From Agelas oroides (taxonomy: Eukaryota > Porifera > Demospongiae > Agelasida > Agelasidae): a stretch of DNA of 64,000 nucleotides. Shown one piece after another: positions 1 to 18,856 of this stretch. A program made the translations under genes and the position numbers. The notes under the pieces were generated by a model. It had not been told where the DNA came from and did not search any database. It was given only the letters and a program-made list of their open reading frames with translations. Numbering within the stretch: the stretch's first letter is position 1; every line of letters starts with the position of its first letter. The stretch is taken from assembly GCA_949130485.1 (NCBI GenBank), contig OX422196.1:8542630-8606629 (forward strand), given 5' to 3'.

Positions 1-2675
1 GGCGTAGTGCTGGATGCCAAACTCTATGGCCCACCTTCGCTTGTCCTCCCCCTTTCTGAAGTGTGGATGGGAGCCAAGCTCATGGTGCAGCTTCTGCAGG
101 TAGGACTGGTCGGTGCCCTGGTGTGAGGGTGTGGGTGCGAGTGTGTAGGTGTGAGGGTGTGGGTGTGAATGTGTGGGTATGATGTGCGGGTGTGAGTGTG
201 TGTGTGTTGGAAGATCAATGCGAGTTTGCCTGTGTGTACGAACTACTGTAATTATTCTAATTAGATTGGATTCATCATAAATTCCTAATATGAATTTCTT
301 ACGTAAAATTGGATCATATATATTATTAGAATAATTACGGTACCATCTTACCCTGGGAAATCTGCATTCTTCATCAAGTAGCCGCAGAACGCATTTAGGA
401 GGCTGAAAAACGACAGAACACGTTATGCAGTGTTACACAGTGTAATGTGGTGTCTTATGACTAGGCAGACATAACTGTGGTCACATGTTAATGTTAATGG
501 AGTTGTTACCTTTTCAATGAGTTCCAGGCAGAGAGAGTTGTCTGTGAATGAGATGTGTGAGTACTTGATACCCTCCTCCTTGTACTGTGGGAGGGAGAGG
601 AGAAGGAGGAAGAGGAGGAGAAGGAGGGGGAGAAGGAGGGGGAGAAGGAGGAAGAGGAAGAGGAAGAGGAGGAGGGGGAGAAGGAGGAAGGGGGGAGATG
701 TCAACATATTACAAAGAGCGGGTCGTGTGATCAGTCTCACAATCTGCTGCTCCAGGGCAAAGACGTAATGATTGAAGAACTTGTGGAGTTTCTCATTGGT
801 GTAGTTGATGCACAGCTGCTCAAATGAGTTCCACTGTGGAAACAAGAACATGAACATGCGCACTGTGCATCTGACATTAGTGGGAGGAGCAGTCATGCAC
901 TGACCTGAAAGTTCTCAAAACCAAAGATGTCCAGCACCCCAATGAACCTGGAAGCATCGGCACCGGGGTTGGTGCAGGAGTTGATCTGGTTGACTAGCCA
1001 GGTGAACGTGCGGGAGTAGAGAGCCTTCGCCATTGCATGGCGGTTCTCCCGTGCCTGAAGAAGAAACCAACCCAGTAAGGTATAATAGGGCTGTGAACCA
1101 TGCAAAGCTTGTTGCTGCCTGTACCTCATGAAACTTGAGGGCAATATCAGTGGTGGTACCCTTCACGTTGATCTGCCGGATGGTGCAGACCTTGCGGACT
1201 TGGGCCTCTGGCAGTCCGAGCAGCTTCCCGATCTTCCGAACCACCTCCAGGTCTGCGTGTGTCAGCTGGCAGGCCTCGCTTTCAGTATCAGTGAACTCCA
1301 GGTTCCCAATCCACAGGATGGCTGAGAGCACACGGAAGATCCCTCCCGACAGCTCCTCAGGCACATTTAGCACCTTGGTGTGTGTGTGTGTGTGTTTGGG
1401 GAGGGGTAGCATGATTTTTGGGCTGAGGTACTGCTCACATTTCTGAGTTCACTAGTTGACAATCCTCACCTGCAGTGCAAGTCTGAGCTGGTCAAACATG
1501 TCTGCATCATTCACACCCTCCAAAGTGTAGCAACCGCTCTGGTTGAGGTACCTGAAGGTGTGAGCCGGCTCCAGGAGCAGCTCTTTTGCCAGCTCTGGGC
1601 TGGCCATTGCACCAGCAATCATCTGGTAGAAGACATGGTAGTTGCGTTCCTCCGGAGATTGGAAGGTGACACGTGAAAGCTCCAGCAAGTAGTCCTGGAT
1701 GATGCAGCCACTGATCTGGGTCCGCCGGTCGAAGCACACCTGGATGAACTTGCCAAAACGAGAGCTGTTATCATTGCGGATGGTCTTGGCATTGCCTAGG
1801 GAGGAGGGGAGAGTACAATCAGTCAATCAATGCAGAAGCCTTTATGTCTTGTTTAATACCACATGCAGTACATGTCTTTGCAGTTGCTACTCACCAAAGG
1901 CCTCCAGTACTGTGTTTGCCTCAAGGATCTGTTGCTCCACCCATCGTGTGACACTGTAAGTGACTGCACACAGGTACTGCAGGATGAACTTGGTAGTCTC
2001 GGTCTTCCCAGCCCCACTCTCCCCACTGATGATGCAGGATTGGTTCTTCATCTCGTTCTGCAGGTATGTCAGGGCTGCCTCAGCTGTGGCAAACACGTGG
2101 GGAGGCATGTCTGCCATCTTCCGACCACTGTACTTGGAAATTGTGTCCTGCAGAGAAGGAATGCAATCCTACTGATTTAGGGAGGGAGTAAGCTCTAGGA
2201 ATTCAATGCAAAGGTAGATTTCAACAGAGAGTTATGCTGTTGTCCTGTGTTCAATACTGTTGAGGCTGACCTGCTCATAGATACTCAGCTGATGGTAGGG
2301 ATTTACAGCCACCAGGATCGTACCAGTGTAAGTCTTCAGAAAGATAAGACAATAGAGTTTAGTAACACACAGTTGTCAAATTATACTGCAGAGATACTGC
2401 AGTGCTGACTTACGTAGATCCTGTCCCTCAGGTAGCGCACTTTGATATTTGTGTTGATCCCGTACTCGTCTATTTCGCTGATCACCGTCATGTCAGGAAC
2501 ACCGTCGTTCGGCGTCGCACCTGCACGCACAACAAATCGTACATAATTAACGAGCTACGCCCCCTTCGTCCCTGCACGAGCGGTAACTTTACACAAATTT
2601 TTACCCGCTCTCAAACCTACCTTCCGTTACGAGCCGCGGTCGATCCAGCAGCGAAGATACAGCTTTTCTCGACAT
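1..2675 (-). CDS. Unconventional myosin heavy chain, motor domain (partial, MyTH4-FERM class-like)
   Basis: This is an actin-based motor ATPase. About ten exons are read on the minus strand from an ATG at 2675; the first coding exon (2621-2675) ends in a GTAGGT donor. Reading order: [13 protein letters not shown] (about 2275-2336), the P-loop [13 protein letters not shown] (about 1990-2040), switch [17 protein letters not shown] (about 1740-1800), the ERNYHVFYQ motif (about 1640), relay/switch [11 protein letters not shown] (about 905-940), [15 protein letters not shown], then [16 protein letters not shown] (352-402) and KLH..HPHF near the left edge. All ATPase motifs are intact. The pattern (IEQQ-type loop, NAKTIRNDN) is closest, from memory, to classes VII, X and XV, but the tail that would decide the class lies outside the window. 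The gene is head-to-head with poly(A) polymerase, 323 bp apart. The start codon is inferred and the N-terminus is short, as in class VII. Confidence 0.92.
245..341. repeat. AT-rich foldback element in a myosin intron
   Basis: A 17-nt inverted repeat (245-261 and 325-341, one mismatch) brackets a very AT-rich interior, unlike the surrounding sequence. It may be a small MITE or simply a hairpin. No flanking target duplication is evident. Confidence 0.45.
597..695 (+). repeat. GGA/GAA purine-rich simple repeat in a myosin intron
   Basis: A run of AGG/AGA triplets sits between the exons encoding the relay region and the next motor exon. Open frames across it are compositional. Confidence 0.8.
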
Positions 2676-2776
2676 TCTGTAGTAAAGGGCAGTAGTGCAG
2701 TGAGCTGACCTACACACCCATATTCTGTGCAACAACAAGCAACATGAGGTCACGCCCAGTCCTGGGCTTATTAATG

Positions 2777-2788
2777 TGCGCATGCGCA
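2777..2788. promoter_or_regulatory. NRF1-type palindrome in the myosin/PAP bidirectional promoter
   Basis: TGCGCATGCGCA is a perfect match to the NRF1 consensus. It lies midway between the divergent starts at 2675 (minus) and 2999 (plus). NRF1 sites of this form are typical of animal housekeeping and bidirectional promoters; its use here is inferred. The remainder of the 2676-2998 gap holds no gene that I can see. Confidence 0.5.
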
Positions 2789-2998
2789 GAAAACGAACGA
2801 ACGTATGGCGGAAAGCTGTGAGGTGGCCATCTCTGTCTGTGATCCTAGTACTCACCGTTGTTGGCTTACCCTGTGATGTCTCTCTTCTCTGGTACCCATT
2901 TGTCGTGTGTGTGAGCGTCCTAGCTTTAGGAAGAAACTTGTGGGACTTATGTCGTCCCGTGCGAGTAGGTCCGGCCCCTCATCCCCTCCTCCTCCCCA

Positions 2999-9579
<6,581 letters not shown>

Positions 9580-9703
9580 CGTCAACCCTTTCTCTGTTTC
9601 TCTCTCTACTCACTCTACTGTATAATATAATAGTATTGGTGTGGGCCGGCTTATCATACATATTATTGTAATAGTAAGTTAACCTGTGGCTCTGTTGTAT
9701 TAT

Positions 9704-9709
9704 AATAAA
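9704..9709 (+). terminator. Poly(A) signal AATAAA of the PAP gene
   Basis: A canonical hexamer lies 125 nt after the PAP stop codon, in the short space shared with the convergent cathepsin L 3' end (9580-9838), which holds no other feature. Confidence 0.65.
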
Positions 9710-9838
9710 TGTTCAAATTAAAGTTTTTACAAAAAGTTATGTGCAACTTACTAATCAACACCTGTTTATAATGCATGTATCTATTTCACAGTAATTATTA
9801 CATGTATACAAATCTTTTAGTCAAAAGTTTGTCCCAGT

Positions 9839-10894
<1,056 letters not shown>

Positions 10895-10986
10895 GTCGTT
10901 GGACAGAAAGAGCAAGCTGCAAACAACCTCAGAGCAGAGAAAGAGACGTCCAAAAGAAACGCTGCGTTGTAACTTGTGGGGCGGTC

Positions 10987-11053
10987 GAGTCACATGCTCT
11001 TGGGAGTCACATGCTCTTGGGAGTCACATGCTCTTGGGAGTCACATGCTTTAG
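10987..11053 (+). promoter_or_regulatory. Four 17-bp repeats carrying GTCACATG between cathepsin L and HAUS5
   Basis: Four direct repeats of GAGTCACATGCTCTTGG (the last one divergent) lie 93-159 bp upstream of the cathepsin L ATG. Each carries an E-box-like CACATG. They could be binding sites or just a short tandem duplication. Confidence 0.5.
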
Positions 11054-11110
11054 TCATACGACTATTACGGATTCCATTCCCATTTCGCGTTTGGAACACG
11101 AAATGTAATA

Positions 11111-11118
11111 TCACGTGA
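11111..11118. promoter_or_regulatory. TCACGTGA palindrome, CLEAR/USF-like E-box
   Basis: TCACGTGA is the core of the CLEAR element bound by TFEB/MITF-family factors upstream of lysosomal genes in vertebrates. It lies in the promoter shared by cathepsin L and HAUS5. Function is inferred from the motif and its neighbour. Confidence 0.4.
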
Positions 11119-11204
11119 CAGCACGAGAACTGCGTCTCCAAGCGGGAAATCCGAAACACATGCCTTGGGGCAGCTCTGTGATCTGTAGCTAAAGTCTTCG
11201 GGTG

Positions 11205-14200
11205 ATGTCTAAATCTCGTGGGAAAGTGCGATCTGCCAAGCAGCAAGGGAGGGAGGAGCTGTCCCGGAAGCTGAGGGAGTGGGCGTTGGGGGACATGGGG
11301 TTACTTGAGCAAGGGGATACTCTGCCTTCCCATGAGGAACTCCAGCTGTGAGCTGTAGTCCTGTGGGGTACTGTAGTAATGTCAGGTCCAACTGTAGTAA
11401 TGTAGGGTACATTCCATTCATGCGAAACCTTTTTCTATTTGCTGTCCATTCACTTAGCGATGGCACATTAGCATATGAACATGCTGTTACTAATTTCTCA
11501 GGCTTCTCAGAGGAAATCTCTCCAATGCATGGGAGCACATTGCTGCCCATGTGCGTGCACCAAGGTGAGAGTATGCTCAACATGCATGAAAAGTTGTTTT
11601 TATTTATTAATCTTGGACCTGCAGCATTGTGGGGTTGGTGAGAAGGAATCTTCTACTGTGAGTCTTTCACCAGTTTGCACTGTAGGTTAGGGGGGTCTAA
11701 ACTGAACTTGAGCCTGTCTGTCTGTCTCTGTGTCAGGCACTCAGCTGGTGGTGAGGGTGGTGAGGGTGTGGAAGGAGAGCGTCTACATGTCCGGAAGGCA
11801 GGACTAGCACAGGAGCTCTCCTCACTGCGGCTGGCGGTAGCACAGCTGGAGGCAGATACTGGGAGACTGCAGAATGACATCACTAGGAGAGGTGTTTCCT
11901 CATAGCTAAAATGGGGCCTGAAAAGTTATTTCACTCAAAAACGACCAATCTCTTATTTGCACAGATTAGCAAGATTCTCTCTCTAATTTTTTGCCTCTTT
12001 TTTTCTGTCCCTTCTCTCTCCCCCTCCCTCTCCATCCTCTCTGTCCCTTCCTCTCCCCCCTCCTCTCCCTCCTCTCCCTCCACACACACCCATCAGTTGG
12101 TGACAATATTAAGACCAAGACGGCCCTAGCAGAACTGAGCAGGAAGGCAGTAATACTCTCTGCCCACTCTATCAAATGCAAGGAGACAGTGCGGGTGTTG
12201 AAGGAGTACACAAGACGCATCCACCAGCGAAGAGAGCTCTTCAGGTAGATAAATACCCACACTAGACATGCACACTTCAGTGACATGCCTTCTGCGTACA
12301 TCCATGACTTGCCTGAGGAAGTAGCTCTGAGACCTGAACAGTTCACACAGATACGAGGCCGGGAACAGCCATTATTGTTGATGTCGGGGCTCTTGGTTCC
12401 CCTGATCAAAGTGCCCTAGAAATGTTGCAGTTTTACTGCCAAGAATCCAGACCTTCAAGGAACTCAACTTGATTTTGTCCTTTCTCCTCTCTAACCTCCT
12501 TCCCCCCTCTTCCTCTTCCTTTCTCCCCCCTCCTCCACCCCCCCTCCTCCCCTCTCTCCCCCTCCTCCCTCCTCCTCCCTCCCCCCAGGCGTCTCCCAGG
12601 AGAGACCTCTTACTTTGCTAGGAGCTCTGCTCCGCCCCTCCCTGACCTCCACAGCAAGACAGTTGTCCTGGAGTCTGCTTGTACTGTAAGTGAGCCTTCC
12701 TCCCAAACTCCCCCAGTATGTAGTTGACTGAACTGTGTGCTTGTTGATGACTGGATATCTGCAGGTGGAATGACTCCTGTTCTCGCTTTGTGAGTGCTAA
12801 AAATAGACTTGAGACACAATCGTTTGCTTATTGTAGGACTCATGTTCTCGCTTTGTGAGTGCTAAAAATAGACTTGAGACACAATCGTTTGCTTATTGTA
12901 GGACGGATGTTCTCGCTTTGTGAGTGCTAAAAATAGACTTGAGATACAATCGTTTGCTCATTGTAGGACGGATGTGAGCACATGGTTGTGTGTTGTTTTA
13001 AGGAGCATTTTGTGATTTTTTGAATGAGAAGAAAAACCCAGGAACATTGTTTTACATTCAATGTTTTTGCATGTGGAGTTTAGAAACGTCTTGTAACATT
13101 TCTGTGACAGAACGGGAAAGGAAGGGAAGGGAAGGGGGTGGCTTGGTACACTTCGGAGAAGAAAGATAGGGAGACCACAGTTCTCATGCTACACTTGTTG
13201 TGGTGGTGCACATGTACACTAGGGGGGTCTGGGGGCATGCCCCCCCAGAAAATTTTAGACTGTCTGAGACTGCTTCTGGTGCATTCTCAGGGACTTTGTA
13301 GTGAATAGAGAATTTTTAATTTGGAAGCAAGGGGGGGCGAAATTTGATCAAGGGGAGTCAGTGCCCCCCCCACCCCCCCTAAATGAACCACTGATGATTG
13401 CCAACAGTTCATCGTTGCAAGCTTCCACCATGATACCAATGGCCCGTGGTCGTGTACAGTCACCATAGCTTCCACCATACTTAATGAATGTTATACACAT
13501 ACATTGGTGCTATGATACCAATCTTTATACTGGAAGTGATACTAATAGCCATGTTGTTCTGCACTGTGACATCAATGGGCAGTGAGATTGTTTCACACTG
13601 CCGCTATGACGCAAAAGCAGTCTGATAGCATGTTGTTCTATCCTGCCGCTATGTTGTTCTATCTTGCTGCTATGACGCAAAAGCAGTCTGATAGCATGTT
13701 GTTCTATCTTGCCGCTATGTTGTTCTATCTTGCTGCTATGTTGTTCTATCTTGCTGCTATGACGCACAGGCAGTCAGATAGTGATGTTTTTGAGAGCCCT
13801 AATTGCCCACAGATGTGATATGGCTGCTTGCATTCCTCTGCAGAGGGAGGTTAGACAAGCTTGTAATCAGCTGGAAGTGGTCGTAGGGTTTCTAAGCACC
13901 CAAAAAGGTGGACAAAGGTATGTAAACCCGTTGCTAGGTGAATTTGTTGCGTATGTTTCTCAAATTGTTTTAGTTACCCTAATCAAAGCTTTTAAGAACC
14001 ACAATTGCTGCTTCCTGATGCTTGATTTGACGTCACATATCTTCCTGTGTGTGTATATTCAACAGTTTATCTTCCTTGCTAAGTTCATGGGGTCAGGGTG
14101 ATAGACACACTGCACTAGGGTATGCTTGTTCTGCTGCAGGCCAGAACAACTGGAGCGAGCCCAGGAGCAAACGTGGAGCAAAATTGAGGTGAGATGAGCT

Positions 14201-17200
14201 GTGTACACCAACACACACTGACCTCCGACCTTTGATTGCTTGTGTGTGCAGGCTCTGCTATGCCAATTCTCACCCCAAGACATCCTAAATTCTTTGACTG
14301 AAGTGACGAGGGAGGGAGGAGGGGAGATACGTCGACACACTGCGGCCATTGACCTTAGCAGAGATGCAGAACAGTTAAAGTGAGTGTTGTACGTCTGACG
14401 TGTGTGTCGTCTCCTGCGATTCTTTTTCGTCTCCTGCTTATCAGGTACCAAGTGGACCCCTCCGGAGGGATGAGGGATGTGGCGGAGACACCAAGTCTAC
14501 TGCACTCTGTGAAGGAACATCTGCTGGTGCGTCAAGTTTACCATTCCTCACTACCACAGTTGTTGATATCGGTTGATAAGGTCCTCAATATCGGTTGTTG
14601 ATATCGGTTGATACGGTCCTCAATATCGGTTGCTGTATTCTCATTTGTGGTTGAGTTTACCATCAATTGATATGGTCCTCAGACCATGCTGATATCAGAA
14701 TGACCCATACTGAAGTTGATTTCAATATCATTTCAGGATATGAACAACCGATATTGATTCCAGGAAGAATGAGTAGGCTGTAATTTGAGCATAACGTACA
14801 ACCTATTCCCCCAGGAGGCCCAGCTCTCTCACATACGCAGGTCAGTGGAGGTGGAGCGTGCACAGAAGGGAGCCACAGAGGCCCAGCAGAGGCTGTCTGA
14901 GGTCAAGGGCCATCTGGAGCAGCTTCTCTCTGCACAGTATGGCAGTGATACTGTGGGACTGGAGCTTGCCCGGTGAGACCGCCATGTGTGCCAGCCTCGA
15001 TCCCAATGAGTGCTGACCTCCCTTCCAGGTCCCACCTTGGCTTGGAGCTGGAGGAGGCTGGGTGCAGTGCTGCGCTACAGGCCCTCTCCTCTCTGTGTTC
15101 TGGGTTGAGCTCCTCGCGTGACCAGCGTAGGACAGCCATTGACCAGCTGCATGAGAAACACAGGAGGATAGCCAAGTTTGCACAGGCAGCTGTGAGTGGA
15201 GAGCCTTGTTCCCAGGCCTTCTAGTTTTCCCTATCTTTGGTTGCTCACTCTCCCTTCAATTTTGTGTACTGTAAAACTGATGGGAAGAGGACGAGGGTAG
15301 TGAGTGGGGAGTGATGAGCTTGAAGGGAGGGAGAAAGGGTTCAAGTGTGGCTCTAATTGATACCAAAATTGGTGTATGTTCTGTGATCGATGACATCTTT
15401 TCTTGTGGGAAATGATATCGCATGCGTTTGGCAGCTTCTGTAGCAGGTAGACATTAAGATAAAACACAATATTTGCATCCATGTATGTTTTCTCACTGTC
15501 TGTGACACACTGACTATATAAGGTTCGAGCTAGACACTGGAGATGAATTTCTGTCCCACACCCACACACCTCTACAGGAGGCCAGACAGGGCCAGATAGG
15601 AATTCTTGTGAAGTTGAACTCATCTGCCCGAGACAGGCTTCAGAAACAGAAGACAGAGGTAGAAAACCATTTCCTTTCCACATTCTGAGAACTCCTCCTG
15701 GTCTGCCCAACACACTCACACCCTTTGTATACATTCCCCTCAAGTTCTATTCCCCCTACACATACAGCAAGAACTCTATGTGAGGGGAAATGTGTGTTCC
15801 CATGAGGCTGAACTGGTCCCCTTGGCTGACTCACTGCGGGATGGTATGCATCGTGAGGTCCAGCTTTTCTCCACCATCTCCCTCACCCGACTCATGAAGC
15901 CCCCTGGTCTCAGGTGAGGGTGCGACTACCACACATATAAACTGTACACTGTGGTCTGACATGATAAGTAACACATTGGGGGGACATGCGCTCTTGGGTA
16001 GTATTGTGGTTGGAAGCCAGTAGACTACTGTGGGATTGTTCATGAATACTATACTTCCTGCCACTATGGTGTACTCAGTGCATGCCAAGACAGTGACCAG
16101 GCCCTCATGTGCCTTGTACCCAGGAAATCTTCCAGCCAGGGTCTGACATATCACAGTGAGCATGCAGGTTGTGTGAGTCTCACTGGAGCCAATGCTTCCT
16201 GCACTGTCATCGTTCTTACCGTTTGGCTCCAACCATGTTCCACAATGACTGTGTATGTTTCATCTTATCTGAAGGAAGTTTGCTAAAACACTCATTCAAC
16301 CCACCATACAACAAACAGGGTTTACTAACACAATGTTTGCATGGTAAGCAGCAACTGCTGACACACACGCCACTCCATTCAATGCTGCAATCAGTTTAGC
16401 ATAAACATAGCTAGCTGATAACCTTGTGTGATAGTTGAATTGAGAGTCCACCCAGTCCACTTGGAGAGGTGAATGGGATTATTACACTCAGGAATGCAGG
16501 GTTAAGTGTTCTTGCCAAGGGAAATCCTCCAGTATGAAAGGGTTCACCATGGCACTGGGTCACAGAGTATTTGTGGGGTGGACTGGGCATGTTGTGACTG
16601 GAGTGCTAGATGGATATGCAACCATGTGAGGTCTGTGCCAGTTCTAATTTGCATGTTGGATGGTGGTGCATACTTCACTGTGTATGGGTCATTAAGAAAG
16701 GTATGCTAACATGCACTCGAGGTCTGTTTTAGTGCCACCAAGATGTGTACTGTCTTGTTCGGTGACCAACTTGACAGCAGCATGTTTCCCCTTCAAAGCA
16801 TAGTTGTCAAGTTGGTCACAGATATTTGTTGCAAAAGCTTTGTAGTTACAGGAAGCGGGACATATGCAGAGCAGAGAACAGAGTGGGGCTCATCACGCAT
16901 TCATATGCTCTATGGGGCTCATATGACTAAGTTAATTATGCTCGAGTAGTAAAAGTGTAGGTCACTCATGACCACTTGATTGGATTCATGCCACTTGATC
17001 GGATTCATATTTGCAACCATCCTTTAGTTCCTGTACCAACAAGGTTGCTAAGAGGTGAACACTCCTCCAACATTCATGGACTGTAACTCCCCATAGAAAC
17101 CCAATTCACACTGTGAGGAATGTTCACCTTATTAGGCTTCTTGAATTGTCCAGAACCATCTGTACAGAATTGACCTCACCAGTGTTTGCCTATTGCCTAG

Positions 17201-18544
17201 CTGATATGCAATGTGATACTCTAAATGGTAATCTCTTTATTAGTCTCACGATCCATCTGAGCTGGTTGCATTATGCAGTTGTCAGTTATTGAAGCGTTCC
17301 AGCGTGTGATTGATTTATTGCAGTGTTCCAATCAGTTATTTGATTTATTGCAGTGTTCCAATCAGTTATTTGATTTATTGCAGTGTTCCAGCATGTGATT
17401 GATTTATTGCAGTGTTCCAATCAGTTATTTGATTTATTGCAGTGTTCCAGCATGTGATTGATTTATTGCAGTGTTCCAATCAGTTATTTGATTTATTGCA
17501 GTGTTCCAGTATGTGAGCTGTCTGTCTGCCGGCTCAGCCCAGTACAGCCGTCTGGTGCCCCGTCTTGGGAGGGGTTGCTGAGAGTCCTGGGACTCCCCTC
17601 CCACAGTGCCCCAGAAGAAATGCTTCCACGCCTTAGTGAACTCCTTAGGAAAGGTGTGTGTGTGTTTACACATCGAGTACAAATGAAATTCAAGTCATGT
17701 TTTAAAATATTTGTTATCATTAAAATATGACTAAGGTCTGAATTCTACTTGATGTATGTTCACACGTGTGGGTGTGGGTACGTGTGTGTGGGGGTGGGTG
17801 CGTGTGCAGTAGTAAGGAGGTTGAATGTTTAATTGATATAAGGCTTGTGTTGATGCAAATGATGTGGCTTGAGTGGGTGGGTGCTGAGTGGGACTTCCTG
17901 ACTGCAGTGGAAGCAGTTCATCTGGAAGTGCCAGCCAGTGAGCAGGAGCTGCAGGAGACAAAGGAGAGGAGCATGAACAGGGAGCATGCTGAGCGTGAGT
18001 TGATCTGTCCTTTCTTGGTTGGTGCCTGGGATGGAGATGCATTTCTTTTGCAGGTACACTGGCTGCTGTGCAGCAGTACGACAGGCAGCAGACAGAAGAG
18101 ACCCTTCCTGCATTGAAGCAGTGTCTGTCCCAAGCGGCACAGGGCATGGCAAAGTGCACCATGGTCCAGCAGACCTTACAAGAGTGGTCAGTCTGTCTGT
18201 CTTGTTCTCACTAACTCTAGCAATGCAGGACTGTAGTATATTATTGTCCAACTACACAATCAATATTTCATCAGCTGTATGTAGCATTATATGCTTGAGG
18301 AGGGTCCCTCTATACCAAAACGTTGCATTAAAGTGAATGACGTTCTGTGCACTGTTAGGATATCCAAGCCTCAGTACCATACACAGTTGATATGCTGTTG
18401 TCCATTCTTGACAGGTGGGCACAGCCAGCTGCAAGCCTCGCCCCATGGGTGACGTACGAAGGTATGGACGTACAGCAGTGGGTACAGCAGTGGAGAGCAC
18501 TCACCACCAAGTTAAGACACCTGTCAGCCAGCAAACAGCAATAA
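11205..18544 (+). CDS. HAUS5: HAUS augmin-like complex subunit 5
   Basis: HAUS5 is part of augmin, which recruits gamma-tubulin to existing spindle microtubules for branching nucleation. About 19 exons join in phase from an ATG at 11205: exon 1 (11205-11347) has REWALGDMGLLEQ; exons 2-3 (11502-11564, 11625-11657) give RGNLSNAWEHIAAHVRAP and IVGLVRRNLLL, the N-terminal signature of the family; exons 4-6 (11737-11891, 12097-12244, 12589-12685) are helical. Later exons (from 13844) are coiled-coil rich, for example QLSHIRRSVEVERAQKGATE near 14817. The last exon gives WAQPAASLAPWVTYEGMDVQ, matching the W..P....PW...G....QW C-terminus of HAUS5, and stops at 18542-18544. Several introns are long and hold repeats (12765-12966, 13590-13770, 14560-14760, 17285-17515); the one from 15914 to about 17510 holds nothing I can assign. 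The family call rests on end motifs and overall coiled-coil layout. Confidence 0.82.
12765..12966 (+). repeat. Tandem 65-bp unit containing a micro-exon-like cassette (HAUS5 intron)
   Basis: Three units each carry CTCGCTTT|GTGAGT preceded by an AG. In the second and third (12837-12854, 12902-12919) an acceptor TTATTGTAG, an 18-nt stop-free segment (reading DSCSRF or DGCSRF in the HAUS5 phase) and a GTGAGT donor are complete, separated by a 47-bp intron-like spacer. Confidence 0.7.
13590..13770 (+). repeat. Minisatellite with units TGTTGTTCTATCTTGCTGCTATG in a HAUS5 intron
   Basis: Irregular direct repeats alternate with the block GACGCAAAAGCAGTCTGATA. Frames stay open but no acceptor or donor supports coding. 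Confidence 0.75.
14560..14660 (+). repeat. GATATCGGTTGATAAGGTCCTCA repeats in a HAUS5 intron
   Basis: Short direct repeats of ATATCGGTTG with palindromic GATATC cores; no coding role is seen. Confidence 0.65.
15914..17284. other. Long unassigned HAUS5 intron interior
   Basis: This 1.4-kb stretch contains no exon that continues HAUS5. A minus-strand open frame of about 133 codons (15831-16232) overlaps its start but has no family resemblance I recognise, and the frame breaks upstream. It may be a decayed transposon or simply intron. Confidence 0.4.
17285..17515 (+). repeat. 29/30-bp minisatellite repeating a 3' splice-site-like block (HAUS5)
   Basis: Eight units share TTTATTGCAGTGTTCCA, followed by either ATCAGTTAT or GCATGTGAT. 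The last unit runs directly into the exon that encodes LRVLGLPSHSAPEEM, so the repeated block resembles the acceptor of that exon. Confidence 0.85.
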
Positions 18545-18774
18545 CCGTGAACTTTACATTATTGTATTAAGTACTACCATACAATACTGTTCTAATAGTT
18601 TGAACATTAATTTTTGCACTTAGCAACTTCAGATCACCGAATTACTTGCTTATTATTCTTGCTGACGTACCGGAACCATATCAATGGCTTCTTGCGCATT
18701 AGTGTCAGTTGCGTGGGACGTAAATTTATTCATCGTGCATCGAAGCGGTTTCATACTTCCGGAGCTCCAGCTAG

Positions 18775-18782
18775 TATAAAAG
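18775..18782 (+). promoter_or_regulatory. TATA box of the bZIP gene
   Basis: TATAAAAG lies 75 nt before the ATG at 18857. A second TATAAAAG at 18831-18838 is too close to the ATG to serve it. An ETS-like ACTTCCGG (18755-18762) and a CRE-like TGACGTAC (18663-18670) are just upstream, an arrangement common in stress-inducible or immediate-early genes. Inferred only. Confidence 0.5.
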
Positions 18783-18856
18783 CCCAATGATCTCACATTT
18801 AGTGCATCCAAATTTCTCACAAGGAGTGCATATAAAAGCTCAGAATTGGTTGAGTA

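Noticed and set aside
15831-16232. Minus-strand frame of about 133 codons overlapping a HAUS5 exon and intron
   Set aside because: I recognise no domain, the frame is broken upstream, and part of it is antisense to a HAUS5 exon. A transposon relic remains possible.
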